Origin: Halorubrum sp. BOL3-1
GTDB lineage: Archaea; Halobacteriota; Halobacteria; Halobacteriales; Haloferacaceae
DNA length: 64,000 bases
Assembly (NCBI RefSeq): GCF_004114375.1
Contig: NZ_CP034692.1
Span: 2,604,001 to 2,668,000, forward strand
Reading direction: 5' to 3'
Within the stretch, counting starts at the first letter, position 1, and every line of letters starts with the position of its first letter. Both the position numbers and the translations under genes were made by a program. The notes under the pieces are model-generated. The model had not been told where the DNA came from. It searched no databases and was given only the letters and a program-made list of their open reading frames with translations. Positions 7,835 to 15,387 of this stretch are shown piece by piece.

Positions 7835-8735
7835 GCGTGGCTTCCTGTCGCTCGTTCTAGCGGTGTTTCTGGTAACCGCTGTAGTCTCCGGTGGGGTGAC
7901 GGTTGGTACTCTCTCCGACAGCGAGACGGTCTCGAGTACGCTGTCTGTCGAGAACTCTTCGGACACGTCGACAAGCAACACGACAACTACCAACACGTCG
8001 ACAAGCAACACGACAACTACCAACACGTCGACAAGCAACACGACAACTACCAACACGTCGACAAGCAACACGACAACTACCAACACGTCGACAAGCAACA
8101 CGACAACTACCAACACGTCGACAAGCAATACGTCGACAAGCAACACGACAACTACCAACACGTCGACAAGCAATACGTCGACAAGCAACACGACAACTAC
8201 CAACACGTCGACAAGCAATACGTCGACAAGCAATACGTCGACAAGCAATACGTCGACAAGCAATACGTCGACAAGCAATACGTCGACAAGCAATACGTCG
8301 ACAAGCAATACGTCGACAAGCAACACGACAACTACCAACACGTCGACAAGCAATACGTCGACAAGCAACACGACAACTACCAACACGTCGACAAGCAATA
8401 CGTCGACAAGCAACACGACAACTACCAACACGTCGACAAGCAATACGTCGACAAGCAACACGACAACTACCAACACGTCGACAAGCAATACGTCGACAAG
8501 CAATACGTCGACAAGCAATACGTCAACAAATCAGAGTACGGGCACAAACGAGACGGTTAGCAGAATTGCCAGTGAAAGCTCGGAAACGCGGGTTTCAGCC
8601 GAAGAGTCGACGAACACTATCAGGTCGGACACCTTGTCTGATGGACTAACGCAGTCTGCGTTGGTTAATCCGGAAGCAGATCTGAACCGGAAAAAAAGTA
8701 CGACGGACGGGCGACCGGTTCCGACTACTCGTTGA
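7827..8735 (+). CDS. Thr/Ser/Asn repeat stalk protein with SipW-like signal
   Basis: The protein has 302 residues from the ATG at 7827, which overlaps the end of the signal peptidase gene; the upstream in-frame start at 7698 would lie deep inside that gene. It begins MSKRGF, a strong hydrophobic segment (about 5-26) and TLSDSETVSSTLSVENSS, which resembles a SipW-type region. Residues about 47-231 consist of five-residue units, TSTSN (26 times) and TTTTN (11 times). Every Asn lies in an NTS or NTT context, so the region is a ladder of N-glycosylation sequons and also a likely O-glycosylated mucin-like stalk. The C-terminal 65 residues are ordinary and polar. By inference it is a glycosylated surface or matrix spacer made with the upstream peptidase. 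Confidence 0.75.
   Translation: MSKRGFLSLVLAVFLVTAVVSGGVTVGTLSDSETVSSTLSVENSSDTSTSNTTTTNTSTSNTTTTNTSTSNTTTTNTSTSNTTTTNTSTSNTTTTNTSTSNTSTSNTTTTNTSTSNTSTSNTTTTNTSTSNTSTSNTSTSNTSTSNTSTSNTSTSNTSTSNTSTSNTTTTNTSTSNTSTSNTTTTNTSTSNTSTSNTTTTNTSTSNTSTSNTTTTNTSTSNTSTSNTSTSNTSTNQSTGTNETVSRIASESSETRVSAEESTNTIRSDTLSDGLTQSALVNPEADLNRKKSTTDGRPVPTTR
7965..8534 (+). repeat. 15-bp coding minisatellite, 37 units plus one diverged unit
   Basis: Units of type A (ACGTCGACAAGCAAY, TSTSN) and type B (ACGACAACTACCAAC, TTTTN) alternate in exact 15-bp register. The order is AB five times, AAB twice, then eight A, B, AAB three times and AAA, with a final diverged unit at 8520. Copies are near identical at DNA level. The last base of an A unit is T before another A and C before a B, showing that whole blocks were duplicated. 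Each A unit contains the palindrome GTCGAC. Any whole-unit change keeps the frame, so length variation between strains is expected. Confidence 0.95.
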
Positions 8736-9185
8736 ACTCGGTCAGGGTACCGAAACCGTCGATCATAAACACTGGCGGCGCGGCCCATCTTGAACTAAAA
8801 CCGAACAGGACCGCGCGTATGTCGTTCAACGGTAAACAGGAATCTCGGACTGCTACCCGTACCGGCAAGAACTGTAGATGCTACTACGGAGCCGAGCTAC
8901 TCTCGGCCGTAGCCGCCGATGAACTGCTGGAGACGATCTAAGCCGATTCAGACACGCGCGAAGCGCTGTTAATCCGATGGAATTATCGATCAGATTCGGA
9001 TTAAATTCCAAGTACAGTTAAGACGTCAATATATTACTCTCATCGATTGTTTTTGAACCCTCGTTACTGCCTCTACAGCAGCTAATAGCGGGAAATAACA
9101 TAAGATAAAATAAATTATAAGCGTAACAATAATAGATATTTATATACTGGCCGTACAGACTTGCTGTTAGTTCCCATCACTCGAA
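8736..9185. other. intergenic region, AT-rich, with doubtful 40-aa ORF
   Basis: This 450-bp gap separates the stalk gene from the DUF7344-type regulator. Positions 8820-8941 could encode a 40-residue peptide (ATG at 8820) with CRCYYGAELL and a helix-like end; I cannot support it beyond the open frame. From about 8980 to 9170 the sequence becomes very AT-rich, in contrast to the rest of the window. This suggests regulatory or acquired DNA. No repeat or RNA gene was recognised. Confidence 0.4.
9139..9147 (+). promoter_or_regulatory. TATA box of the gene at 9186
   Basis: TTTATATAC at 9139-9147 lies in an AT-rich tract about 40 bp before the ATG at 9186. It matches the haloarchaeal TATA consensus and predicts a transcript with a leader of roughly 10-15 nt. 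Confidence 0.5.
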
Positions 9186-9809
9186 ATGGACAAGCTACCA
9201 ATGGGAAATGCGACAATGAATGTACCATTCGTCAGCGGGACAGGGGGTGGATCGAGCGGAGGGGAAAATGAGTTATCGAGAGACGATTTATTCGACCTGT
9301 TATCAAACCGGCGACGACGGTTCGCTCTCCATGCGCTCAAACGCATGGAAGAACCTATTGAACTTGCCGAGCTCTCCACGTACGTCGCCGCGTGGGAGAT
9401 GGAAATGGAGCCGGAAGAGATCGATAGTGAAGACCGACGGAGCGTCCACGTGACACTCAGGCGAACGCATCTTCCGAAACTAGCTGAAAAGAACATACTG
9501 AAATTCAACGAATCAGAGAATACTATTCGATCGACTGACGCTCTCGACAATATCGAGGTACACATTGAGGCCCTCCATCGAAACGAGATCCCTTGGAGTA
9601 TCTATTATTTCGGGCTCGCAGGTGTCTGCGGCTTGCTGCTAGTTGCCGTCATTACAGAGGTGCCAATATTTAGTACGTTCACCCCCCTCCACGTCGGTTG
9701 GTTTAGTGCCCTTATATTCGGACTGTCGGCCGTCGTCCACCGTTTCGTGGGGCCACACAGTCAACTCGGTGTAAGCGAAAAGCCACCGGAACTCCAGCAG
9801 CTCAAGTAG
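9186..9809 (+). CDS. DUF7344-type winged-helix protein with two membrane helices
   Basis: The protein has 207 residues. After a Gly-rich start, residues about 30-110 (DLFDLLSNRRRRFALHALKR and onward) have the layout of the haloarchaeal DUF7344 domain, a winged-helix-like fold thought to bind DNA. Two hydrophobic segments follow at about 140-158 and 165-185, and a short polar tail. The combination suggests a membrane-tethered regulator with the DNA-binding part in the cytoplasm. It lies directly downstream of the exported-protein locus on the same strand with its own promoter, so control of that locus is possible but unproven. Confidence 0.75.
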   Translation: MDKLPMGNATMNVPFVSGTGGGSSGGENELSRDDLFDLLSNRRRRFALHALKRMEEPIELAELSTYVAAWEMEMEPEEIDSEDRRSVHVTLRRTHLPKLAEKNILKFNESENTIRSTDALDNIEVHIEALHRNEIPWSIYYFGLAGVCGLLLVAVITEVPIFSTFTPLHVGWFSALIFGLSAVVHRFVGPHSQLGVSEKPPELQQLK

Positions 9810-10261
9810 CCTAAAAACGGCTCCTGAACGGGAGCGGACACTCATTCAGCAAACTACCATGCTGCGTCTGTCTTTCGAACAGTATGAATTAGACACTAAC
9901 CGATAGCAACGGAGTCAGACTCGGTGAAACGGCATCGCTCATCGAGACGATACACGCGTGATTCTCGCAGCAGTCCGATTATGACTACGTTCGATACTCG
10001 ACGAAACAAGACGCTAAACAGGTCACACGCACACCCGGTGGCATAGATCTGGCTCCGCGCCTCAATCGAGTCCCCCGCCACAAGCGTTACATGTCTTATG
10101 AGCGTTTCATTTGCGACGCTAGCACCCGTGAGACGCGTGTGCTCGATGGACTGCGCAGATGATCTCCGACCAAACAGAGATTTGGATGTCTCAGTCGAGA
10201 ATTACAACTCCGGCGCGAAAGACGAGAACGGTTGCCAGACTCGTCTCAGGTGTCCGATATC
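9810..10261. other. intergenic region with decayed coding remnant
   Basis: No intact gene is visible. On the plus strand, positions 9902-10162 read as one frame broken by a single stop at 9959-9961. The second part (9962-10162, 66 codons) contains TRTPGGIDLAPRLNRVP and CDASTRETRVLDGLRR, which looks like real protein but matches no family I can name. GC content is lower than in the core genes to the right. I read it as a pseudogene remnant marking the end of the accessory region. Confidence 0.3.
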
Positions 10262-11512
10262 CTAGAACTCGATCTGCTCCCCGATCTCCGGCGCGCTCGC
10301 CGCGACCCCTTCCGCCCGCAGCTCCTCCGCGAACGCCGCACAGCGGTCGCCGTGGTTCACCAGCACCCGCGCGTCCCGGTACGCGTCGAGGAACGACCGC
10401 AGCCCCTCGCGGTCGGCGTGCGCCGAGAAGTCGTACCCCTCGACCCGCGCGCCGACCGTCATCACGCGCCCGTCGATCTCGGCGGTGCCCGTCTCCAGTA
10501 GCGCTCGGCCGGGCGTTCCCTCGACCTGATAGCCGGTCAGCGCGACCTTGTTCGTCGGGTTCGACCGGATCGCAGGGATATACGTCATCGCGGGGCCGCC
10601 GGAGAGCATCCCGCTCGTGGTGACGATCGCCGCGTTCTGGCCCGCGATCCGCTCGCGCTGTCCGTCCCGGCCAGTGACGAAGCGGGCGTGCGAGGTCGCA
10701 CGCCGGAGCGCGTCGGCGTCGCGGACGAACGTGGGATACCGCCGCAACATTCGGGTGACTCCCTTTCCCATCCCGTCAACGTAACAGGGGACGTCGTGTT
10801 CGTCGCAGACGAGCAGCAGTTCTTGCGTCCGGCCGATCGCGAACGCCGGGACGACGGCGGTGCCGCCATCCCACAGCGTCGTCTCGACGCTCTCGACGAA
10901 CCGGGATTCGACGTCGCTCCGGGGCTCGTGGGACACGTTCGAGTAGGTGGACTCACAGACCACGATGTCGGCGTCGGGACGCGCGGTCGTCCCCGCGACG
11001 AGCCGCTGGTCGTCGGTGTGGAAGTCGCCGGTGTACAGCAGCCGCGTGTCGCCGTCGTCGACGAGGACGTGCGCGGAGCCGGGGATGTGTCCGGCCGAGA
11101 ACAGCGTGACCTCGTAGCCGTCGCCGTCGATTCCGCCCGCGACCGCGAAGGGCTCGCCGTAGCCGTGGCGCCGCTCGACCTCGCCGAGCCGCGCGACGTG
11201 TTCCGACGAGAAGGGACACAACGGGCTGTTCCCGTGGAGTTTCAGCGTGTCCTCCGCGAGGGTCCGCGCCAGCTCCCCGGTCGGCGGCGTCCAGTGGACC
11301 GGCGGCCGGCGGTCGCCCTTCAGCAGCGCGGGGACCGCGCCGACGTGGTCGAGGTGGCCGTGGGAGACGACGACCGCCTCCGGCACGGGGTCTCGGACGG
11401 GGTACCGCGGCGGCTCGCCCGCGAGGAGTCCGTAGTCGATGAGGAGGGTCTCGTCGATGAGGAGGGCGCTCCGACCCACCTCGCGGGCGCCGCCGAGGAA
11501 CTCCAGTTCCAT
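10262..11512 (-). CDS. beta-CASP metallo-beta-lactamase ribonuclease (aCPSF2-like)
   Basis: The protein has 416 residues. The zinc-binding motif SHGHLDHVG near residue 55, the segment LYTGDFHTDDQ, later histidines (SAHADREG, VNHGD) and the central beta-CASP part identify a metallo-beta-lactamase nuclease of the CPSF/RNase J group. In archaea these proteins degrade RNA 5' to 3' or cut mRNA 3' ends in the cytoplasm. There is no N-terminal KH domain, so it is the short form rather than aCPSF1. I chose the start at 11512 (MELEFLGGAREVG) because that sequence is the usual N-terminus; the longer frame is a shadow of the next gene. It follows a DUF998 gene on the same strand. Confidence 0.9.
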   Translation of the reverse strand: MELEFLGGAREVGRSALLIDETLLIDYGLLAGEPPRYPVRDPVPEAVVVSHGHLDHVGAVPALLKGDRRPPVHWTPPTGELARTLAEDTLKLHGNSPLCPFSSEHVARLGEVERRHGYGEPFAVAGGIDGDGYEVTLFSAGHIPGSAHVLVDDGDTRLLYTGDFHTDDQRLVAGTTARPDADIVVCESTYSNVSHEPRSDVESRFVESVETTLWDGGTAVVPAFAIGRTQELLLVCDEHDVPCYVDGMGKGVTRMLRRYPTFVRDADALRRATSHARFVTGRDGQRERIAGQNAAIVTTSGMLSGGPAMTYIPAIRSNPTNKVALTGYQVEGTPGRALLETGTAEIDGRVMTVGARVEGYDFSAHADREGLRSFLDAYRDARVLVNHGDRCAAFAEELRAEGVAASAPEIGEQIEF

Positions 11513-11537
11513 CGCGGTCACGTAGCCGCCCGCGGGG

Positions 11538-12218
11538 TTAGTGTTCGTCGGTCGGCTCTCCGGACGAAGAGCGAATCGCCCCGACCACGGGCGCGGGACC
11601 GACCGCCCACACCCACGCGGCGAGCATGAGCGCGCCCGGTAGCTCCGGCAACGCGAGTCCGGTGACGGGCCACCAGCCGGCGACGAACGTCGCCCAGACG
11701 GCGACGTGGACGACCGCGAACGCGAGCGCGACGCGGCCGGTCGTCTCGGCCCGCCTGAGCCGGCCGTCGACCGCGAACACCAGCGTGACGAGGCCGTAGA
11801 AGCCGATCGCGGCCGGCGTGTGAAGCGGCTCGGTGAGGTCGAAGACGCCGACGCCCGCCATCGCGACCATCGCCAGCGCGAGGAGGAGCGTCCGGACCGC
11901 ACCGGCGACCCGTTTCGGTGTCCCGTCGACGCGGCCGCCGGTCTCACCGAGTGCGAGACTCGCCGCGTAGCCCACGCCGACCGCCCCGCCCCCGATCAGT
12001 CCCCAATTGAACGCGGCGGCGCTCCCGTCGCGGACCCCCAAGTCCGAGAGCGCGTCGGTCGCCAACGAGAAGGTCGGATCGAGCAGTATCGCGAGTGCGA
12101 TCCCGCCGAGCGCGAGGAGCGTTGCCACGGCGCCGAGCGCGGCCGTGACAGGCTCGGCATCGCGGCCGCCGGTTCGCTCATCGTCATCCGATCGACCGCC
12201 GCCGGAAAGAGGCGCCAC
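11538..12218 (-). CDS. DUF998-like integral membrane protein
   Basis: The protein has 226 residues with about six hydrophobic segments. The part DPTFSLATDALSDLGVRDG after the first helix is the characteristic loop of DUF998 membrane proteins, whose function is unknown. It lies 25 bp upstream of the beta-CASP gene and 9 bp downstream of the GINS gene on the same strand, so it is probably co-transcribed with replication genes. The first 25 residues are polar and low in complexity, and the true start might be slightly later. Confidence 0.8.
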   Translation of the reverse strand: MAPLSGGGRSDDDERTGGRDAEPVTAALGAVATLLALGGIALAILLDPTFSLATDALSDLGVRDGSAAAFNWGLIGGGAVGVGYAASLALGETGGRVDGTPKRVAGAVRTLLLALAMVAMAGVGVFDLTEPLHTPAAIGFYGLVTLVFAVDGRLRRAETTGRVALAFAVVHVAVWATFVAGWWPVTGLALPELPGALMLAAWVWAVGPAPVVGAIRSSSGEPTDEH

Positions 12219-12227
12219 CGTCCCCGG

Positions 12228-13175
12228 TCAGTCGATCCGCTCCGCCGCGTCGCGCTGGACCAGCGGGTCGGCGTTCTCGACCGGGAGCGAGACCACGTCC
12301 TCGCTCGCCAGCTCGTACTCCCGCTCGTCGACGCCGAAGATGGCCCCGATGTCGCGGGTGATCCGCACGGTCGCCCGGTCGGTCGACTCCGCCGGTTCGG
12401 GTCCGGCGTCCGGTTCGCCGCCCGTCTTCGCTTCGGGCACCGCTCCGCCGTCCGTCGTCGCTCCGGAACTCGTCTCGCCGCCCGCGCCGTCGGACCCCGC
12501 GGAAGGGGCCGCGTCGCGCCCGCTCGGCTCCGGGGAGGCGTCGGAGGTTGACTCCGCGTCGTCGCCCCCCATCGCGCCGGCGAGGGCGCCCGGGTCGGTG
12601 GGCGGCGACTCGGTCTGCTCCGAGCCGGTCGCCTCGGTCTGTTCTGAGCCGGTCGCCTCCGCGTCGGCGGTCGGCAGGGCGTCCCCGGCCTCGGGCGTTC
12701 GGTCCGTCTCGGCCGGTTCGGCCGCCTCAATCGAGTCGTTCGAGACCGGAGATTCGTCCGATATCGGCGTCCCGTCTGAAACCGGGGATTCGCCCGCGAG
12801 GACGTCGAGGACTTGCGACTTGTTCGCGGTGATGCGCTCCACGAGGTCGTCGAACAGCCGGCGTTCCTCGGTCGTCATCCCCTCCTCGTCGACGGACATG
12901 TCGGCCGCCGCGAAGGAGGCGAGCTTGACGACCTTCCCGACCCGGCGCTCGTAGAGCGCCTCGGCGACCTCCTCGGCGGTCTCGACCTCGTCGGAGAGCC
13001 GCCGGATGTCGTCGTCCTCGAAGGGGCTCTCGACCTGCTCGGCGCGGCGGTCGCGCGCGGCCCGCAGGTCCGCGACGTACGCGCCGACGTCGTCGTAAAA
13101 CGAGTCTCGCAGGTGTTGGAGGCTGTCCTTCCGGCGCTCCTTCGCCTGCGCGGAACGGAGTTCGTCGAGATTCAT
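12228..13175 (-). CDS. DNA replication complex GINS protein, GINS51 type
   Basis: The protein has 315 residues. GINS links the MCM helicase to primase and polymerase at the fork. The N-terminal helical A domain starts MNLDELRSAQAKERRKDSL and continues through ETAEEVAEALYERRVGKVV. The C-terminal B domain (about 260-315, AIFGVDEREYELASEDVVSL) is small and beta-rich. Between them lies a disordered acidic linker of about 120 residues (roughly 135-255), longer than in non-halophilic homologues, with two copies of a short ATGSEQTE repeat. It sits 10 bp downstream of priS on the same strand, a conserved archaeal pairing. Confidence 0.9.
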   Translation of the reverse strand: MNLDELRSAQAKERRKDSLQHLRDSFYDDVGAYVADLRAARDRRAEQVESPFEDDDIRRLSDEVETAEEVAEALYERRVGKVVKLASFAAADMSVDEEGMTTEERRLFDDLVERITANKSQVLDVLAGESPVSDGTPISDESPVSNDSIEAAEPAETDRTPEAGDALPTADAEATGSEQTEATGSEQTESPPTDPGALAGAMGGDDAESTSDASPEPSGRDAAPSAGSDGAGGETSSGATTDGGAVPEAKTGGEPDAGPEPAESTDRATVRITRDIGAIFGVDEREYELASEDVVSLPVENADPLVQRDAAERID

Positions 13176-13185
13176 TTGTCGTCGG

Positions 13186-14349
13186 TCATCGTTCGGGGGC
13201 TTTCCGCGCCTCGCCGCGGGCCATCAGGAAGACCCCCGCGTACTCGGGCACGGTGTCTCTGCCGGCTTGGACTCTAACGCGCTCACCGTTTAATTCTACC
13301 GTCCGATTCGTCTCCGTCTCGATTCGGATCTCGCGGCCGACGAACCGCTCCGGAACCGCGTCCCGAAGCGGATCGAAGCCGGCGAGTTCGTCGCGGTCGA
13401 GCGGCGTGACGACGAGTCCGGAGCCGCCGTGGAGCGTCCCCGGCAGCCGGATGAGCCGGCGGGTGTCGGTCGTCACCGGCTCGTCGATCGGCGCGGCGTC
13501 CGCCGCGGCGACGCGCGCGGCGAGCGCGGACACGAGCCGCCTGACGCCCGGGCCGCCGGCCTCGACGTTGCCCTCGCGGACCGCGGCCGGGTTCCGGTCG
13601 AACGCGCCGAGTATCGTCTCCGCGCGCCCCTCGCCGATGCCGTCGAGTTCCGTCAGTTGCTCGCGGGCGGCCTCGTCGTCCTTCTCGCGGAGGTCCTCGG
13701 CGTACTCGATCAGGGCGTCGTGGACGCGCGCGCCCCAGCCGCCCTCGGTGCGGAGGACGCGCTTCGTCGCGCCGCGCTCCGAGACGGTGTCGATCAGGCC
13801 GTCGGTGTCGAGGTCGATCGCGCGCACGTAGTCGACGACCTCCCGGCGCGCGTCGCTGTCCAACTCCCGGACGCTCTCGTCGCGGACGTGGACGTGGTAG
13901 CCGCGTCCCCCGGAGAAGACGACCGTCACGTCCTCGAACGCGAAGTCGTCGTCGATAAAATCGAGCAGGCGCAGGAGCGCGTCCTTGCACGTAGCGAGCA
14001 TCTCCGGATAGGCGGTGGTCTCGGGGTCGACGCCGGGGAGGTGGTCGGCGTCTAGGTCGAAGATCAGGTCCGCGTTCCGCCACCCCTTCTGTCCCATCGT
14101 CGCCGCCCCGGGATCGTCGTAGCGCGCGGCCGAGAAGTAGGCGTGTCGCGGCGCGTTGTCCGCGAAGAACGTGTCGACGTCGCCCATATCGAAGAGCGAC
14201 TGGTGTCGGACCATCGTCGTTCCCGACCCGGGCGTCCACGGGATGTGACCCCACTCGCGGAGGTTCGCGTCGGGGGGAAGCGACAGCGAGACCGACCGGT
14301 AGTAGTCGCTGAAGCGACCCCGGAGGTACTCGCGGGTCCGGTCGTCCAT
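13186..14349 (-). CDS. priS: DNA primase small (catalytic) subunit
   Basis: The protein has 387 residues and makes primers with PriL during replication. The catalytic motif LIFDLDADH gives the metal-binding Asp pair at about 98 and 100. [10 protein letters not shown] (about 155) is the conserved nucleotide-binding motif. A helix-hairpin-helix-like segment [16 protein letters not shown] lies in the middle. The start at 14349 gives the normal N-terminus [17 protein letters not shown]; the longer frame upstream runs into the noncoding repeat. It forms an operon with the GINS gene downstream. Confidence 0.95.
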   Translation of the reverse strand: MDDRTREYLRGRFSDYYRSVSLSLPPDANLREWGHIPWTPGSGTTMVRHQSLFDMGDVDTFFADNAPRHAYFSAARYDDPGAATMGQKGWRNADLIFDLDADHLPGVDPETTAYPEMLATCKDALLRLLDFIDDDFAFEDVTVVFSGGRGYHVHVRDESVRELDSDARREVVDYVRAIDLDTDGLIDTVSERGATKRVLRTEGGWGARVHDALIEYAEDLREKDDEAAREQLTELDGIGEGRAETILGAFDRNPAAVREGNVEAGGPGVRRLVSALAARVAAADAAPIDEPVTTDTRRLIRLPGTLHGGSGLVVTPLDRDELAGFDPLRDAVPERFVGREIRIETETNRTVELNGERVRVQAGRDTVPEYAGVFLMARGEARKAPER

Positions 14350-14443
14350 CTCTCCGTCCCTACCCGCGGTCGACGTATCAACGTTGTCGTTCGCGAGCGG
14401 TCGCGACGGGTGAACAACGACCATCCACGCGACACGATGCGAC

Positions 14444-14698
14444 GGCGCGTGCCTGCGAGCGGTCGCCCCCGGCGACCGCGAGTCAGCACGCGCGAGGGAG
14501 TCGGCGGCGACCAACGGGAGCCGCCGCCGAGGCCGGGGAGGAGTGAGGTGCGGGGCTGTGCGGAGCGGGATTCGAAGGGGCAGCCGTGAGGGCGACGCTT
14601 GACGACGTAAGCACCGCAGGGAGCGAACGGAGTGAGCGACCGAGGCGCGCAGCGAGTCACGCGAGCCCTCGCGGCTGGGGCTTCGGCGGTCGTGTCCT
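14444..14698 (-). repeat. interspersed GC-rich noncoding repeat, copy 1 (inverted)
   Basis: This stretch is the reverse complement of sequence related to 35847-36126 and 43998-44194. Shared blocks, read on the minus strand, are CCGAAGCCCCAG near one end, CCCCTTCGAATCCCGCTCCG with CACAGC in the middle, a CTCCCC-GCCTCG block, and GCGTGCTGACTCGCGG with GCTCGCAGGCACGCGCC at the other end. The sequence between blocks is variable. It occupies most of the gap between priS and the small gene at 14825; no gene is supported here. The short ORFs that run through it have no homologous counterparts in the other copies. Confidence 0.7.
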
Positions 14699-14824
14699 CA
14701 GCAACTGTGTCGTATCGAGCGGCCGGGGCTTCGGCAGCGTTCGGATCGCCTCCGAATTCCGAGCGTCGACGACCCTTCGCGTATCGGCCACAACACTATC
14801 GGACCACGACCCATACGCCACGGC

Positions 14825-14971
14825 ATGCGCTCCGAAGAAGAGGTCAGAGAGCAGTACGAGTTCCTCCGCGAGCAGTTGGACGACGAAGAGATGAATCACC
14901 GCGGCGTGGAGGAGCTGTTCACCCACTACAAGCGCGCGCTCGGCTGGGTGTTAGAAGAAGAACACATGTGA
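14825..14971 (+). CDS. small acidic protein, 48 aa
   Basis: An ATG at 14825 opens a 48-residue frame, MRSEEEVREQYEFLREQ to GWVLEEEHM. It is strongly helical, acidic and amphipathic, with haloarchaeal codon use (G/C at third positions). Its composition and ordered heptad-like pattern (EFLREQLDD, ELFTHYKRALGWVL) make it look real and possibly a coiled-coil partner of another protein. I do not recognise a function. It stands alone between the interspersed repeat and a hairpin-rich gap. Confidence 0.6.
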   Translation: MRSEEEVREQYEFLREQLDDEEMNHRGVEELFTHYKRALGWVLEEEHM

Positions 14972-15016
14972 GCGACGTACGACACGTTTATTACTCTCTA
15001 CGGTATACAGCCTGAT

Positions 15017-15092
15017 GACGCTTCGTCTGGAGGGCCGAAGCGTCAGCGGGGACCAATCGGCAGGCCCGACGCGGCTTTTTTCCGCGTCGGGC
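15017..15092 (+). ncRNA. candidate small RNA: two strong hairpins, the second with a T-rich loop
   Basis: GACGCTTCG (15017-15025) pairs with CGAAGCGTC (15036-15044), a perfect 9-bp stem. GCCCGACGCGG (15064-15074) pairs with CCGCGTCGGGC (15082-15092), a perfect 11-bp stem with a seven-base loop CTTTTTT. A TATA-like TTTATTAC ends about 20 bp before the first hairpin, where a transcript would begin. The pair could be an independent small RNA or a bidirectional terminator of the gene at 14825; the sequence alone does not decide. Confidence 0.35.
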
Positions 15093-15306
15093 GTGCCTTC
15101 TTCCGATACTCGACCGCGTAGCGCTCCGCTTCTCCTCACCGACGCTCGACCGGCTCTGGGCGCGTCTCTCTCCTCTCTCCACCGGCGGAACGTCTCCGAT
15201 CCGCGGCACGTATCGGCCGCCGAAAACGACCCCTGACCGCGTATATCCGACCGGTCCCAGGCGAGAGTTACGGAGTTGACAGAACGAGCGCGCCCGTTAC
15301 TGCGAC

Positions 15307-15330
15307 GTACGACCCACGGTTTGGTCGTAC
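15307..15330. promoter_or_regulatory. palindromic operator candidate for the PadR regulator
   Basis: GTACGACC (15307-15314) and GGTCGTAC (15323-15330) are perfect 8-bp inverted arms separated by 8 nt. The site lies about 20 bp before the TATA stretch at 15350-15360 of the PadR gene. PadR proteins bind as dimers to short palindromes and often repress themselves, so this is a reasonable autoregulatory site by inference. Confidence 0.5.
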
Positions 15331-15349
15331 CAGGACCGATATAACGGAA

Positions 15350-15360
15350 TATTTATTTAT
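15350..15360 (+). promoter_or_regulatory. TATA box of the PadR gene
   Basis: TATTTATTTAT lies 28-38 bp before the ATG at 15388, the distance expected for a leaderless or nearly leaderless transcript. It supports the chosen start. Confidence 0.6.
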
Positions 15361-15387
15361 TTTCAGTGGGTACATAGTAGCAGTTGT

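Larger units (their letters stand above)
14972..15387. other. intergenic region with two hairpins and a PadR promoter region
   Basis: This gap of about 415 bp contains a TATA-like TTTATTAC around 14989-14996, the two hairpins described at 15017-15092, an ordinary GC-rich stretch from 15095 to 15300 without supported features, and the operator and promoter of the PadR gene from 15307 onward. No protein-coding gene is supported. Confidence 0.5.

Noticed and set aside
7592-8518. Long minus-strand ORF of repeated Val/Leu/Asp (LVDVLLVDVL type) and a plus-strand Arg/Gln repeat ORF at 7903-8649
   Set aside because: Both are shadows of the 15-bp repeat, whose unit length is a multiple of three, so every frame stays open. 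Only the frame starting at 7827 has a signal peptide and operon context.
7965-8534. CRISPR array at the 15-bp repeats
   Set aside because: Units are contiguous, with no unique spacers, and lie inside a coding frame.
8732-8941. 69-codon ORF beginning at TTG after the stalk gene
   Set aside because: The start is non-canonical and overlaps the stalk stop, no ribosome-binding site is evident, and the product matches nothing I recognise; only mentioned under the intergenic entry.
9896-10081. 61-codon minus-strand ORF
   Set aside because: It lies antisense to the more protein-like decayed plus-strand frame and has no start context.
1-10261. Integrated provirus or integron carrying the exported-protein genes
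   Set aside because: No integrase, recombinase, transposase or phage structural gene is visible, and no flanking direct repeat could be identified. The tRNA-like hairpins alone are not enough.
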